Positions 26,781 through 34,550 of a stretch of 64,000 nt of DNA are shown one piece after another. The notes beneath the pieces are model-generated. The model worked only from the letters and a program-made list of their open reading frames with translations, did no database searches and had not been told where the DNA came from. A program made the position numbers and the translations under genes. The stretch is from Pseudolabrys sp. GTDB lineage: Bacteria; Pseudomonadota; Alphaproteobacteria; Rhizobiales; Xanthobacteraceae. The stretch covers positions 2,293,501 to 2,357,500 of the forward strand of contig JARYIJ010000001.1 in NCBI GenBank assembly GCA_029980465.1, read 5' to 3'. The number at the start of each line of letters is the position of its first letter. Within the stretch, counting starts at the first letter, position 1.

Positions 26781-26899
26781 TGGACCCGACATAAATTCCG
26801 GTTCATTGCGCTGAGCGGCCGCGCGAACCGGCTAACCTCTTGCCATAATGCGCGGTAAAGGAAGTATGGCCGAAAGTCCCGACGAAAGAAAAGCCGCAC

Positions 26900-28060
26900 A
26901 TGGCTCCGGTTAAACCCGAACGCGATCTGCGGCTCGACCTGTTCCGGGGCCTCGCGCTCTGGCTGATCTTCCTCGACCATATTCCGTCCAACGCCGTGAG
27001 CTGGATCACGATCCGGAACTACGGCTTCAGCGACGCCACGGAAATCTTCGTGTTCATTTCCGGCTACACCGCAGCCTTCGTCTATGGCCGCGCGATGCGG
27101 GAACACGGCTTTCTGGTCGCCGGCGCGCGCGTCCTCAAGCGCGCATGGCAGATCTACATCGCCCACATTTTCCTGTTTGCGATCTACCTCGCCGAGATCG
27201 GCTACGTCGCGCAGACCTTCAACAACCCGCTCTACACCGAGGAAATGGGCATTCTGAACTTCCTCCAGCATCCCGACGTCACGGTCATGCAGGCGATGCT
27301 GCTGAAATTCAAGCCGGTCAACATGGACGTGCTGCCGCTCTACATCGCGCTGCTGCTCGGCTTCGCGCCAGTGCTCTGGGTGCTCGTGCGCGCGCGCAAT
27401 ACCGCGCTGGCCGGCTCGGCGGTGCTTTACATCCTGATGTGGAAGTTTAACTGGAACGTGCCGGCATGGCCGGAAGGCTATTGGGTCTTCAATCCGTTCG
27501 CCTGGCAGCTTCTGTTTATATTCGGCGCCTGGTGCGCGCTCGGCGGCGCGCAGAAACTGGCCTACTGGATCAATTCACGCGTGGTGCTGGTTGTCGCGAT
27601 CGCCTATCTGATCTTCGCATTCTGCATCGCCATGACGTGGTATTTTCCCCGGCTCAGCGTCTATGTGCCGAAGATCGTGTCCGAGACGATTTATCCGATC
27701 GACAAGACCAATCTCGACGTGCTGCGCATCGCGCATTTCTTGGCGCTGGCGGTGGTTGTCGTGCGCCTTGTGCCGCGGGACTGGCCAGCATTGAGCAACC
27801 CGGTGTTCAAACCCGCGATCATCTCCGGCCAGCACTCGCTCGAGGTGTTCTGCCTCGGCGTCTTCCTGTCGTTTGCGGGGCACTTCATCTTTACCGAGGT
27901 GTCCGACCGGATACCCGTGCAGATTGCAGTCAGCGCCGCCGGAATCGCCATCATGGTCGGCGTGGCAACGCTGTTGTCGTGGTATAAGCAGCTTGAAAAG
28001 CGCGGCAAAGGACCGCGTCCACCGGCGAAAATGCCGGGCCTTGCGGGGGGCGACGCATGA
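26900..28060 (+). CDS. OpgC-like membrane acyltransferase
   Basis: 386-residue inner-membrane protein with about ten hydrophobic segments, of the OpgC/acyltransferase-3 group: RLDLFRGLALWLIFLDHIPSN near residue 11 and GFSDATEIFVFISGYTAAFVYG near 42 are typical. OpgC succinylates periplasmic glucans; here the acyl group and acceptor are unknown. The stop overlaps the start of the first SGNH hydrolase gene, and a second one follows, suggesting a joint job in adding and removing acyl groups on a cell-envelope glycan. Confidence 0.88.
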   Translation: MAPVKPERDLRLDLFRGLALWLIFLDHIPSNAVSWITIRNYGFSDATEIFVFISGYTAAFVYGRAMREHGFLVAGARVLKRAWQIYIAHIFLFAIYLAEIGYVAQTFNNPLYTEEMGILNFLQHPDVTVMQAMLLKFKPVNMDVLPLYIALLLGFAPVLWVLVRARNTALAGSAVLYILMWKFNWNVPAWPEGYWVFNPFAWQLLFIFGAWCALGGAQKLAYWINSRVVLVVAIAYLIFAFCIAMTWYFPRLSVYVPKIVSETIYPIDKTNLDVLRIAHFLALAVVVVRLVPRDWPALSNPVFKPAIISGQHSLEVFCLGVFLSFAGHFIFTEVSDRIPVQIAVSAAGIAIMVGVATLLSWYKQLEKRGKGPRPPAKMPGLAGGDA

Positions 28061-28815
28061 GGGCCTGGAGCTTCATGGCATTGGCCTTGGTCAATGTATC
28101 TTGGCTATTGCTTGGAGCGGTCGCACGGGCCGAGCTTCCGGCGCAATGCGCGGTTGCCGAGAATTTCACCGATCCGGACTTCGCGTTGCCGAACACCACG
28201 GCGGCCATCGGGAAAAAGAAGCTGACGATTCTGGTGCTGGGCGCCGGGTCGTCGACCTTGCAGGGCGCGGTGCAGAAAGCCTATCCGGCGCGGCTTCAGG
28301 TCGCGCTGCAGGCCAGCCTGCCCGGCGTCGAGGTCGCCGTCCATTCCGATGCCAAGCAGGGCCGCGATGCTGGACAGGCGGTCGCCAACTTGGTGCAGGA
28401 CCTCGGGGCCTATCGGCCGGCGCTGGTGGTCTGGCAGACCGGGACGATCGAAGCCATGAGGGGGCTCGATCCGGACAATTTCTCGGCGACGCTGGACAAG
28501 GGTATCGACACCGCCAAGGCGGCTGGCGCCGACGTTGTGCTGGTTAACGCCCAATACAGCCCGCACACGGAGTCGATCATCGCGCTGGGCGTCTACGCCG
28601 ATCACATGCGCTGGGCTGCGCTCCGGCACGACGTGCCGCTGTTCGACCGCTACGGCATCATGAAGCTGTGGGCCGAACTGGGGACCTTCGATTTCAGGAC
28701 GCCGACGAATAAGCTTGACATGGCCGAGCATGTTCATGATTGCCTAGGGCGGTTGCTGGCCGAACTGATTGTCCGCTCGGCAACGTCGGGGGGCGCGCCG
28801 CCGGGCGTGCGTTGA
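28057..28815 (+). CDS. SGNH/GDSL-like secreted protein, degenerate motif
   Basis: 252 residues, signal peptide 1-24 (ending ARA). The nucleophile-type loop VLGAGSSTLQG (block I) is present, but block III reads WQTGTIEAM where the active family has GTN, and the C-terminal D-x-x-H is not cleanly seen (NKLDMAEHVHDC). It resembles the next gene product over its whole length (KAYPARL, GADVVLVNAQYSP vs GADIVLIDPQFAP). Probably a paralog with altered or lost esterase activity. Overlaps opgC-like stop (ATGA). Confidence 0.72.
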   Translation: MRAWSFMALALVNVSWLLLGAVARAELPAQCAVAENFTDPDFALPNTTAAIGKKKLTILVLGAGSSTLQGAVQKAYPARLQVALQASLPGVEVAVHSDAKQGRDAGQAVANLVQDLGAYRPALVVWQTGTIEAMRGLDPDNFSATLDKGIDTAKAAGADVVLVNAQYSPHTESIIALGVYADHMRWAALRHDVPLFDRYGIMKLWAELGTFDFRTPTNKLDMAEHVHDCLGRLLAELIVRSATSGGAPPGVR

Positions 28816-29625
28816 ATGAGCTGGGGTTCACGCGTGGTGTATCGGGAACTGTCACGGGCGATGCTCGCCGTCGCCGCTGCTCTGTTTTGCGCCTCTCCGG
28901 GTATCGTGGCGGCGCAGGCCGTGCCGCATTGCAGCGCGCCGGCTGACATGACCCGGCTCGCCAACCCGCTGTCGCACATTGCTAACAAGCTGGCGGCCGG
29001 GCAGCCTATCAAGATCGTGGCGATCGGTTCGTCCTCGACCGCGGGCGCCGGCGCCAGCGCACCCGGCAAGGCCTATCCCGCGCGGCTCGAAGTGGAGCTG
29101 TCGAAACGCTTCGCCCGCACCAAATTCATTGTGCTCAATCGCGGCGTCAATGGCGAGGAAGCCAAGGACATGATCCGCCGGTTCGGCGCCGCAGTGATCG
29201 CCGAGCATCCGGACCTGGTGATCTGGCAACTCGGCACCAATTCCGTACTGCGCGATCATCCGATGTCCGATAATGGCGCACTGATTCGCCAGGGCCTCAC
29301 CATGATCAAGAGCACCGGCGCCGACATCGTGCTGATCGATCCGCAATTCGCGCCGAAGGTCATCGCCAAGCCCGACGCCGAGCGCATGGTTGAATTGATC
29401 GGCGCCACTGCCAAGCGCGAGAATGTCGACCTGTTCCGTCGTTTTGCACTGATGCGTCGCTGGCGCGACGTCGACCATATCGGCTTCGAGTCGTTCGTGT
29501 CGCCGGACGGCGTGCACATGAACGACTGGAGCTACGGCTGCCTCGCCCGCAGCCTCGCCGACGCCATCGCCGAAGCCGCGACGCGGCCGGTGTCGTCGGC
29601 GTCGGCGGCCGTCATGATGCCTTGA
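28816..29625 (+). CDS. Secreted SGNH/GDSL hydrolase
   Basis: 269 residues with a signal peptide (about 1-35). Block I is IVAIGSSSTAG with the catalytic Ser, block III is VIWQLGTNSVL, and the catalytic Asp-His pair is in SPDGVHMNDW. It should be a periplasmic esterase removing acetyl or other acyl groups. Starts at the base after the previous stop; ends two bases from the convergent metZ. Confidence 0.85.
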   Translation: MSWGSRVVYRELSRAMLAVAAALFCASPGIVAAQAVPHCSAPADMTRLANPLSHIANKLAAGQPIKIVAIGSSSTAGAGASAPGKAYPARLEVELSKRFARTKFIVLNRGVNGEEAKDMIRRFGAAVIAEHPDLVIWQLGTNSVLRDHPMSDNGALIRQGLTMIKSTGADIVLIDPQFAPKVIAKPDAERMVELIGATAKRENVDLFRRFALMRRWRDVDHIGFESFVSPDGVHMNDWSYGCLARSLADAIAEAATRPVSSASAAVMMP

Positions 29626-29626
29626 G

Positions 29627-30817
29627 CTAGACGCGCTCGAGCGCCGTGGTGAGATCCGCGACGACGTCGTCGGGATGCTCGAGGCCGGCCGAGAACCGCA
29701 CCAATCCGTCGCCGATGCCCAGTTCCGCGCGCTGCTCCGGCGTGAGGCGCTGATGCGTCGTCGTCGCCGGATGAGTGATCAGGCTCTTGGCGTCGCCGAG
29801 ATTGTTGGTGATGCGCACGAGCTGCAGCGCATTGAGGAAGCGGAAGGTCGCGGCCTTGCCGCCCTTGATCTCGATTGAACACAGGGTCGAGCCGGCCCGC
29901 ATCTGCTTGCGCACGATGTCGGCCTGCGGGTGATCTGCACGTCCGGGATAGATGAGCCGTGACAGCTTGGGATGGCCGGCCAGCGTGTCGGCGACGATCT
30001 TCGCCGTCTCAGTCTGCCGCGCGACGCGCACGCCGAGCGTCTCCAGTCCCTTCAGCAGCACCCAGGCGTTGAACGGCGAGATCGACGGGCCGGTCTGCCG
30101 CAGAAGCTGGTGCACATTGTCCTGGATGAATTTTTCGGAGCCGAGGATGACGCCGCCGAGGCAGCGGCCCTGGCCGTCGATATGCTTGGTCGCCGAATAG
30201 ACGACGCAATCGGCGCCGAGCTTGAGCGGGCTCTGGTAGAGCGGGGTGGCGAACACATTGTCGACGACGAGCCTGGCGCCGACGCTATGCGCGATCTCGG
30301 CGACTGCGGCAATGTCGACGACATCGAGCGTCGGGTTGGTCGGTGACTCGAGAAAGCAGACCTTGGTGGTCTTGCGCATCGCCTTGCGCCACTGGTCGAG
30401 ATCGGCGCCGTCGACCAGGGTCGACTCGACGCCGAACCGCCGCATCCAATCCTCGATGATCCACCGGCACGAGCCGAACAGCGCCTTGGCGGCGACGACG
30501 TGGTCCCCGGATCGCACCTGCCCCATCAGCGCGGTCGATACCGCGGCCATGCCGCTCGCGGTGCCGCGCGCGGCCTCGGCGCCCTCGAGCGCGGCCATGC
30601 GCTGCTCGAACATGGTGACGGTCGGGTTGGAGTAGCGCGAATAGACATAGCCCGGCTCCTTGCCCGAGAACCGCGCCTCGCATTGCTCGGCGCTGTCGTA
30701 GACGTAGCCCTGGGTGAGAAACAGCGCTTCCGACGTCTCGTTGAACTGGGAGCGCAGCGTGCCGGCGTGAACGAGCCGGGTTTCGGGATGGTATTCGCGG
30801 GCCGACTTTTGGGCCAT
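29627..30817 (-). CDS. metZ: O-succinylhomoserine sulfhydrylase
   Basis: 396-residue PLP enzyme making homocysteine from O-succinylhomoserine and sulfide. Motifs: YSRYSNPTV near residue 50 and the PLP lysine in VVYSATKHIDGQGRCLGG near residue 207; the C-terminal SLGGVES-type region is replaced by NLGDAKSLITHPATTTH. The start has an excellent AAGGAGG site. A SAM-II riboswitch, a terminator and a further hairpin lie between promoter and start, so it is repressed by S-adenosylmethionine. Confidence 0.95.
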   Translation of the reverse strand: MAQKSAREYHPETRLVHAGTLRSQFNETSEALFLTQGYVYDSAEQCEARFSGKEPGYVYSRYSNPTVTMFEQRMAALEGAEAARGTASGMAAVSTALMGQVRSGDHVVAAKALFGSCRWIIEDWMRRFGVESTLVDGADLDQWRKAMRKTTKVCFLESPTNPTLDVVDIAAVAEIAHSVGARLVVDNVFATPLYQSPLKLGADCVVYSATKHIDGQGRCLGGVILGSEKFIQDNVHQLLRQTGPSISPFNAWVLLKGLETLGVRVARQTETAKIVADTLAGHPKLSRLIYPGRADHPQADIVRKQMRAGSTLCSIEIKGGKAATFRFLNALQLVRITNNLGDAKSLITHPATTTHQRLTPEQRAELGIGDGLVRFSAGLEHPDDVVADLTTALERV

Positions 30818-30832
30818 GTGAGCCTCCTTGGC

Positions 30833-30858
30833 GCCGGCGTACCGCGAGATACGCCGGG
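30833..30858 (-). promoter_or_regulatory. Hairpin directly before the metZ ribosome site
   Basis: On the minus strand the arms TACGCCGGC-type (30833-30841 and 30850-30858) form an 8-base stem ending five bases from the AAGGAGG site. Could shape access of ribosomes or be a spacer helix. Confidence 0.5.
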
Positions 30859-30862
30859 CAAC

Positions 30863-30893
30863 AAAAAACCGGCCGTACAACGATGTCGGCCGG
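30863..30893 (-). terminator. Intrinsic terminator between riboswitch and metZ
   Basis: Minus strand CCGGCCG (30887-30893), 11-base loop, CGGCCGG (30869-30875), then six Ts (30863-30868). A perfect stem with T-run inside the leader, downstream of the SAM-II aptamer; fits transcription attenuation. Confidence 0.85.
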
Positions 30894-30907
30894 GCTCACG
30901 TGTCCCC

Positions 30908-30964
30908 GGCCTTTTAGCGACTTTATTTAACGTGGCGGCAAGCCGGCCGGCTCAAATGACCACG
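30908..30964 (-). promoter_or_regulatory. SAM-II riboswitch (metA element)
   Basis: On the minus strand the leader reads CGTGGTCATTTGAGCC, then GGCCGGCTTGCCGCCACG, then TTAAATAAAGTCGCTAAAA. This is the SAM-II consensus: P1 CGTGG/CCACG, the conserved TTTGAGCCGGC core and the GCTAAA 3' pseudoknot strand. It binds S-adenosylmethionine and turns down the methionine gene. It lies about 90 bases before metZ. Confidence 0.95.
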
Positions 30965-30974
30965 GGATAAAAAG

Positions 30975-31004
30975 CTTGTAGCGGCGAGGGGTGCTTCACG
31001 TCAA
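30975..31004 (-). promoter_or_regulatory. Probable sigma70 promoter of metZ
   Basis: Minus strand TTGACG (30999-31004), 18-base spacer, TACAAG (30975-30980). It would start transcription just before the SAM-II aptamer. Confidence 0.6.
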
Positions 31005-31039
31005 GGGAGCCATCGGGTTAGATCGCGCCGTCAACGCGA

Positions 31040-32158
31040 GTGGGACACGTCGTGGCGTTTTCATTTTCAGCCGATGACAAAGGCATCCTGCCGGATCGCA
31101 TGATCGCCGAACTGGCGCAGGCCGGGGCCATCGTCACCGCGCGGGCGTTCCAGCCGGACCAGATCCAGCCTGCCAGTCTCGACCTGCGGCTCGGCAACAT
31201 CGCGTATCGCGTCCGCGCCAGTTTCCTGCCGGGCCCGCACGGCAGCGTCGGCCGCCGCATCGCCGATCTCAAGCTGCACGAGATCGTGCTGTCGCGCGGC
31301 GCCGTGCTCGAGACCGGCTGCGTCTACATCGTGCCGCTGCAGGAGAGCCTCGCGCTGCCGCCGGATATTTCCGCCTCGGCTAATCCGAAGAGCTCGACCG
31401 GCCGTCTCGACCTGTTCACGCGCGTGATCGCGGATTCGATGCGCGGCTTTGACCGCGTCGAGGCCGGCTATCGCGGTCCGCTTTTCGCGGAGATTTCGCC
31501 GCGCACCTTTCCCGTGCTGGTGCGCGAGGGCGCGCGGCTGTCGCAGATCCGCTTCCGCCGCGGCAACGCCGTACTCGATGCCGACGCGCTGCAGCGGCTT
31601 CACGACGCGGAGCGGCTGGTCGACAGTTCCGACGCCGACGTGCGCGACGGCGTCGCGGTCGGCGTCGATCTCGCCGGCCTCGGACCGAGCAAGCTCGTCG
31701 GCTATCGCGCCAAGCGGCATACCGGTCTCATCGACGTGGAGCGCCGCAACGGTTACGCGGTCGAGGAGTTCTGGGAGCCGATCGCTGCGCGCGCCGACAA
31801 GACACTGATCCTCGATCCGGACGAGTTCTACATTCTTGCCTCGAAGGAGGCGGTGCAGGTGCCGCCGGATTTCGCGGCGGAGATGGTGCCGTTCGATCCG
31901 CTGGTCGGCGAGTTCCGCGTGCACTACGCTGGCTTCTTCGATCCCGGTTTCGGTTACGCCGGCGCCGGCGGTCAGGGCTCGCGCGCGGTGCTTGAGGTGC
32001 GCTCGCGCGAGGTGCCGTTCATTCTTGAGCACGGCCAGATCGTCGGCCGCCTCGTTTACGAGAAGATGCTGGCGCGTCCGCAGACCTTGTACGGGCAGGG
32101 CATCGGCTCGAACTATCAGGCGCAGGGCCTCAAGCTCTCCAAGCACTTCCGGTCATAA
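31040..32158 (+). CDS. dcd: 2'-deoxycytidine 5'-triphosphate deaminase, long form
   Basis: 372 residues, about twice E. coli Dcd, as usual in Alphaproteobacteria. The N-terminal half has QPASLDLRLG and SSTGRLDLFTRVIADS; the second half looks like a repeat of the dUTPase-type beta fold (FYILASKEAVQVPPDFAAEM). It deaminates dCTP toward dUTP for thymidylate synthesis. GTG start at 31040; GTG at 31052 is equally possible and no strong ribosome site separates them. Divergent from metZ. Confidence 0.9.
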   Translation: MGHVVAFSFSADDKGILPDRMIAELAQAGAIVTARAFQPDQIQPASLDLRLGNIAYRVRASFLPGPHGSVGRRIADLKLHEIVLSRGAVLETGCVYIVPLQESLALPPDISASANPKSSTGRLDLFTRVIADSMRGFDRVEAGYRGPLFAEISPRTFPVLVREGARLSQIRFRRGNAVLDADALQRLHDAERLVDSSDADVRDGVAVGVDLAGLGPSKLVGYRAKRHTGLIDVERRNGYAVEEFWEPIAARADKTLILDPDEFYILASKEAVQVPPDFAAEMVPFDPLVGEFRVHYAGFFDPGFGYAGAGGQGSRAVLEVRSREVPFILEHGQIVGRLVYEKMLARPQTLYGQGIGSNYQAQGLKLSKHFRS

Positions 32159-32213
32159 GCCTGTCAGGAACCGCAACGACGATGGCGGCGTTGTCCACGG
32201 TTCTTGACGGGAG

Positions 32214-32405
32214 ATGACGATGCTGTTTGCGTTCAACCGCGTTCCGAACGGCGGTCCGCGCGTTTGCGCCTACTGCCGGGAGCCGTTGCGTGATGAGGCG
32301 CTTCGCGTCGGCGAGCGGTATTTCTGCAACGAGTTGTGCGCCGATGCCTGCGCGACATTGCCCGCGCCGCGCGACGGCGATCCGCTGCGGCGGATCGCGC
32401 GCTGA
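32214..32405 (+). CDS. Small Cys-rich protein, possible zinc ribbon
   Basis: 63 residues. CAYC at residues 18-21 and CNELCADAC at 38-46 could bind one zinc (CxxC...CxxxC). ATGs at 32214 and 32220 are both usable, with GGGAG seven bases before the first. No known family is recognised. Sits between dcd and the tRNA gene. Confidence 0.6.
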   Translation: MTMLFAFNRVPNGGPRVCAYCREPLRDEALRVGERYFCNELCADACATLPAPRDGDPLRRIAR

Positions 32406-32451
32406 TTGATCCCATTGCCCGCCGCGCGCGGTTATGCGATTTTCGCGCCGC

Positions 32452-32525
32452 GCGGGCGTAGTTCAATGGTAGAACGGCAGCTTCCCAAGCTGCATACGAG
32501 GGTTCGATTCCCTTCGCCCGCTCCA
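32452..32525 (+). tRNA. tRNA-Gly(CCC)
   Basis: 74 bases including encoded CCA. Acceptor GCGGGCG pairs with CGCCCGC, D-arm GTTCAATGGTAGAAC, anticodon arm GCAGC-TTCCCAA-GCTGC with anticodon CCC, and T-arm GAGGGTTCGATTCCCTTC. Reads GGG glycine codons. No integrase or duplicated 3' end is nearby. Confidence 0.96.
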
Positions 32526-32563
32526 AGATTTTGTCGATAAGACTGACCGATTGAAGCGCCACA

Positions 32564-32593
32564 AAGCAAAACGGCCGCGCGGAGCGCGGCCGT
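32564..32593 (-). terminator. Terminator of the polysaccharide deacetylase gene
   Basis: Perfect 10-base stem ACGGCCGCGC / GCGCGGCCGT (32571-32593) with a 3-base loop; on the minus strand it runs into TTTTGCTTTG. Confidence 0.8.
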
Positions 32594-32619
32594 TTGCAAG
32601 TCTCGGGCGCTCGTCGCGC

Positions 32620-33552
32620 TTAGTTGCTGATCGTCTTCACGACGCTCGACATCGGACGGGCCTCGTCGAGGCCGCCGCCCATCTCCTTGAGCACCATCTC
32701 CTTGTACTCGGGGAGCGGCTCGACCGGAGTCTTGCCGGTGATCTGGACGACCTTGTAGCCGCCGGCCTTGAGCTCCTTGAGAATTTCTGGAAGCGCCTCG
32801 GCCGTCGCGTGCTGGAAGTCGTGCATCAGGATGATGCCCTTGCCGCGCTTCTCCAGCTTGGTCATCACCGATTTCACGACTTGCTGAGGGTGACGCATCT
32901 TGAAGTCGAACGAGTCGATGTCGGTCGAGAACACCGCGATATTGCGCGAGCCAACATACTTTAGCATTTCCGGTGGATGGCGAAGGGCTGGGAAGCGGAT
33001 GAACGGAGCGACCGGCTTGTTGCCGAGCGCCACGCTGACGGCCGCGATGCCTTTCTCGATTTCCGCCTTGGCCTCGTCGTCCGACAGCTTGGTGAGGTCC
33101 TTGTGCGACCAGGTGTGACTGCCGATCGTCTGTCCGGCTTTGGCAACCTCCTTGAGGATTTCAGGATGCCATCCGGCATGCTTGCCGATTGGGAAGAACA
33201 GGCCCTTGGTGCACTGGTCCGCCAGCGCCTTGAGCACGGCAGGCGTGTTGCCGGGCCACGGGCCGTCGTCGAAGGTCAGGACGACTTCGTGGTCCTGAAG
33301 AAAGTCGTAGGCCTTGAAGTGCTCGAAGCCGAAGCCCGGGCCGCCAGTCGTGTCGATCTGCACGACACGTGACACGCCGAGCGCGTTCGGATTGGCGCAG
33401 GTCGAAGCTGTGGTCACGGCCGTGGCAGGTGCCTTCTGCGCCTCGGCTGCCGGTTTTGCGGCGTCGGCAGGGGCCGGCGCGGTCTGCGCGAAGGCCGCGC
33501 CGGTCATCAGCATCGCCGAGACAACGAGCGCGAGAGAGAATGTGTTACGCAT
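32620..33552 (-). CDS. Secreted polysaccharide deacetylase (NodB domain)
   Basis: 310 residues: signal peptide 1-22 (ending AFA), an Ala/Pro/Lys-rich linker (25-45), then a carbohydrate esterase 4 fold. Motif 1 TFDDGPWPG near residue 94 holds the metal Asp, motif 2 SHTWSH near 145 holds the two His, and the C-terminal IILMHDFQ near 242 holds the catalytic-base region. It removes acetyl groups from an N-acetylated sugar polymer, perhaps peptidoglycan or an exopolysaccharide. Own terminator; single gene. Confidence 0.9.
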   Translation of the reverse strand: MRNTFSLALVVSAMLMTGAAFAQTAPAPADAAKPAAEAQKAPATAVTTASTCANPNALGVSRVVQIDTTGGPGFGFEHFKAYDFLQDHEVVLTFDDGPWPGNTPAVLKALADQCTKGLFFPIGKHAGWHPEILKEVAKAGQTIGSHTWSHKDLTKLSDDEAKAEIEKGIAAVSVALGNKPVAPFIRFPALRHPPEMLKYVGSRNIAVFSTDIDSFDFKMRHPQQVVKSVMTKLEKRGKGIILMHDFQHATAEALPEILKELKAGGYKVVQITGKTPVEPLPEYKEMVLKEMGGGLDEARPMSSVVKTISN

Positions 33553-33765
33553 TACGCCTCCAGCCCTGGTTTGGGCATCATAATAGCCGATTGCAGGCCA
33601 TCAATGCGGCTTTAACGGGTCAAGTCAACGCGAGCCGCAATTTTGCCCGCAAAATCGGCGTTTATTCAAATGGAATGGTTAACGTCGCGACATTCGGCCC
33701 CCTGCGGCGTGGCCTCGAATATGGTAAGTCCTGCCGCATCAGGCTCAGGATACCCGGATCGGATC

Positions 33766-33924
33766 ATGCGCGCCGCCGCCCTTGCCAACCGTGTGCTCAA
33801 GCCTGTCCCGCTCGCCGCCGGCGTCGGGGGTGCGCTGCTGGCTGGCGCTTTGGTGCTCTGGATTTACTACGGCACCGCTGTGTTCGTCGAAACGATTGCA
33901 GCCGGCCTCGCGAGCTGCTTCTGA
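33766..33924 (+). CDS. Small single-span membrane protein
   Basis: 52 residues (start ATG 33766): a basic head (MRAAALANRVLK), one long hydrophobic helix (about 17-45) and a short tail ending ASCF. It lies 26 bases before the SCO gene and could be its operon partner. The frame is open further upstream, but only this ATG gives a sensible membrane protein. No family recognised. Confidence 0.5.
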   Translation: MRAAALANRVLKPVPLAAGVGGALLAGALVLWIYYGTAVFVETIAAGLASCF

Positions 33925-33950
33925 CGTCCCACGCGGTTGATTGAACGGAA

Positions 33951-34550
33951 ATGACAACCACCTCCTCTCGTGTCGTCCTGGTTCTGTCGGCTTTTCTCGC
34001 CGGCCTCGTCGTCTTCCTCGGCGTGATCCTGTTTATCGTCGAACGCAATCCCGACAAGGGCTTGTCGGCGACGATCGGCGGCCCGTTCAGCCTGATCGAT
34101 CAGAACGGCAAGCCGATTACCGACGCCGATTTCAAGGGCAAGCCGTTCCTGGTGTTCTTTGGTTACACCCATTGTCCCGACGTTTGCCCGACCACCCTGT
34201 TCGAGTTGTCGGAAGTGTTCCGGGCGCTGGGCAAGGACGCCGACAAGGCCGCGGGGCTGTTTGTCACGGTCGATCCCGAGCGCGACACGCCCGCGGTGAT
34301 GAAGGACTATCTGTCGAGCTTCGATCCACATCTGCGCGGCGCGACCGGCAGCGCGCAGCAGGTCGCCGCTGCCGAGAAGGGCTATCGCGTCTATGCCAAG
34401 AAGATTCCGGCGAAGGACGGCGGCGACGACTACAGCATGGACCACACGGCGCTGGTCTATCTGATGAACAAGCAGGGCGATTTCGTCGCGCCGTTCAATC
34501 TGCAGCGCAAGCCGGACGAAGCGGCCGCGGACCTGCGACGCTATTTCTAG
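33951..34550 (+). CDS. SCO1/SenC copper chaperone
   Basis: 199 residues, anchored by an N-terminal helix (about 8-30) with a thioredoxin-like domain outside. The copper ligands are visible: YTHCPDVCP (CxxxC) near residue 77 and the His in MDHTALVYL near 163. It helps load the CuA site of cytochrome oxidase. Its 3' end overlaps the convergent glycosyltransferase gene by four bases. Confidence 0.93.
   Translation: MTTTSSRVVLVLSAFLAGLVVFLGVILFIVERNPDKGLSATIGGPFSLIDQNGKPITDADFKGKPFLVFFGYTHCPDVCPTTLFELSEVFRALGKDADKAAGLFVTVDPERDTPAVMKDYLSSFDPHLRGATGSAQQVAAAEKGYRVYAKKIPAKDGGDDYSMDHTALVYLMNKQGDFVAPFNLQRKPDEAAADLRRYF

Noticed and set aside
32452..32525. tRNA-Gly as an integration (att) site
   Set aside because: No integrase, no repeated 3' end and no change in base composition nearby.
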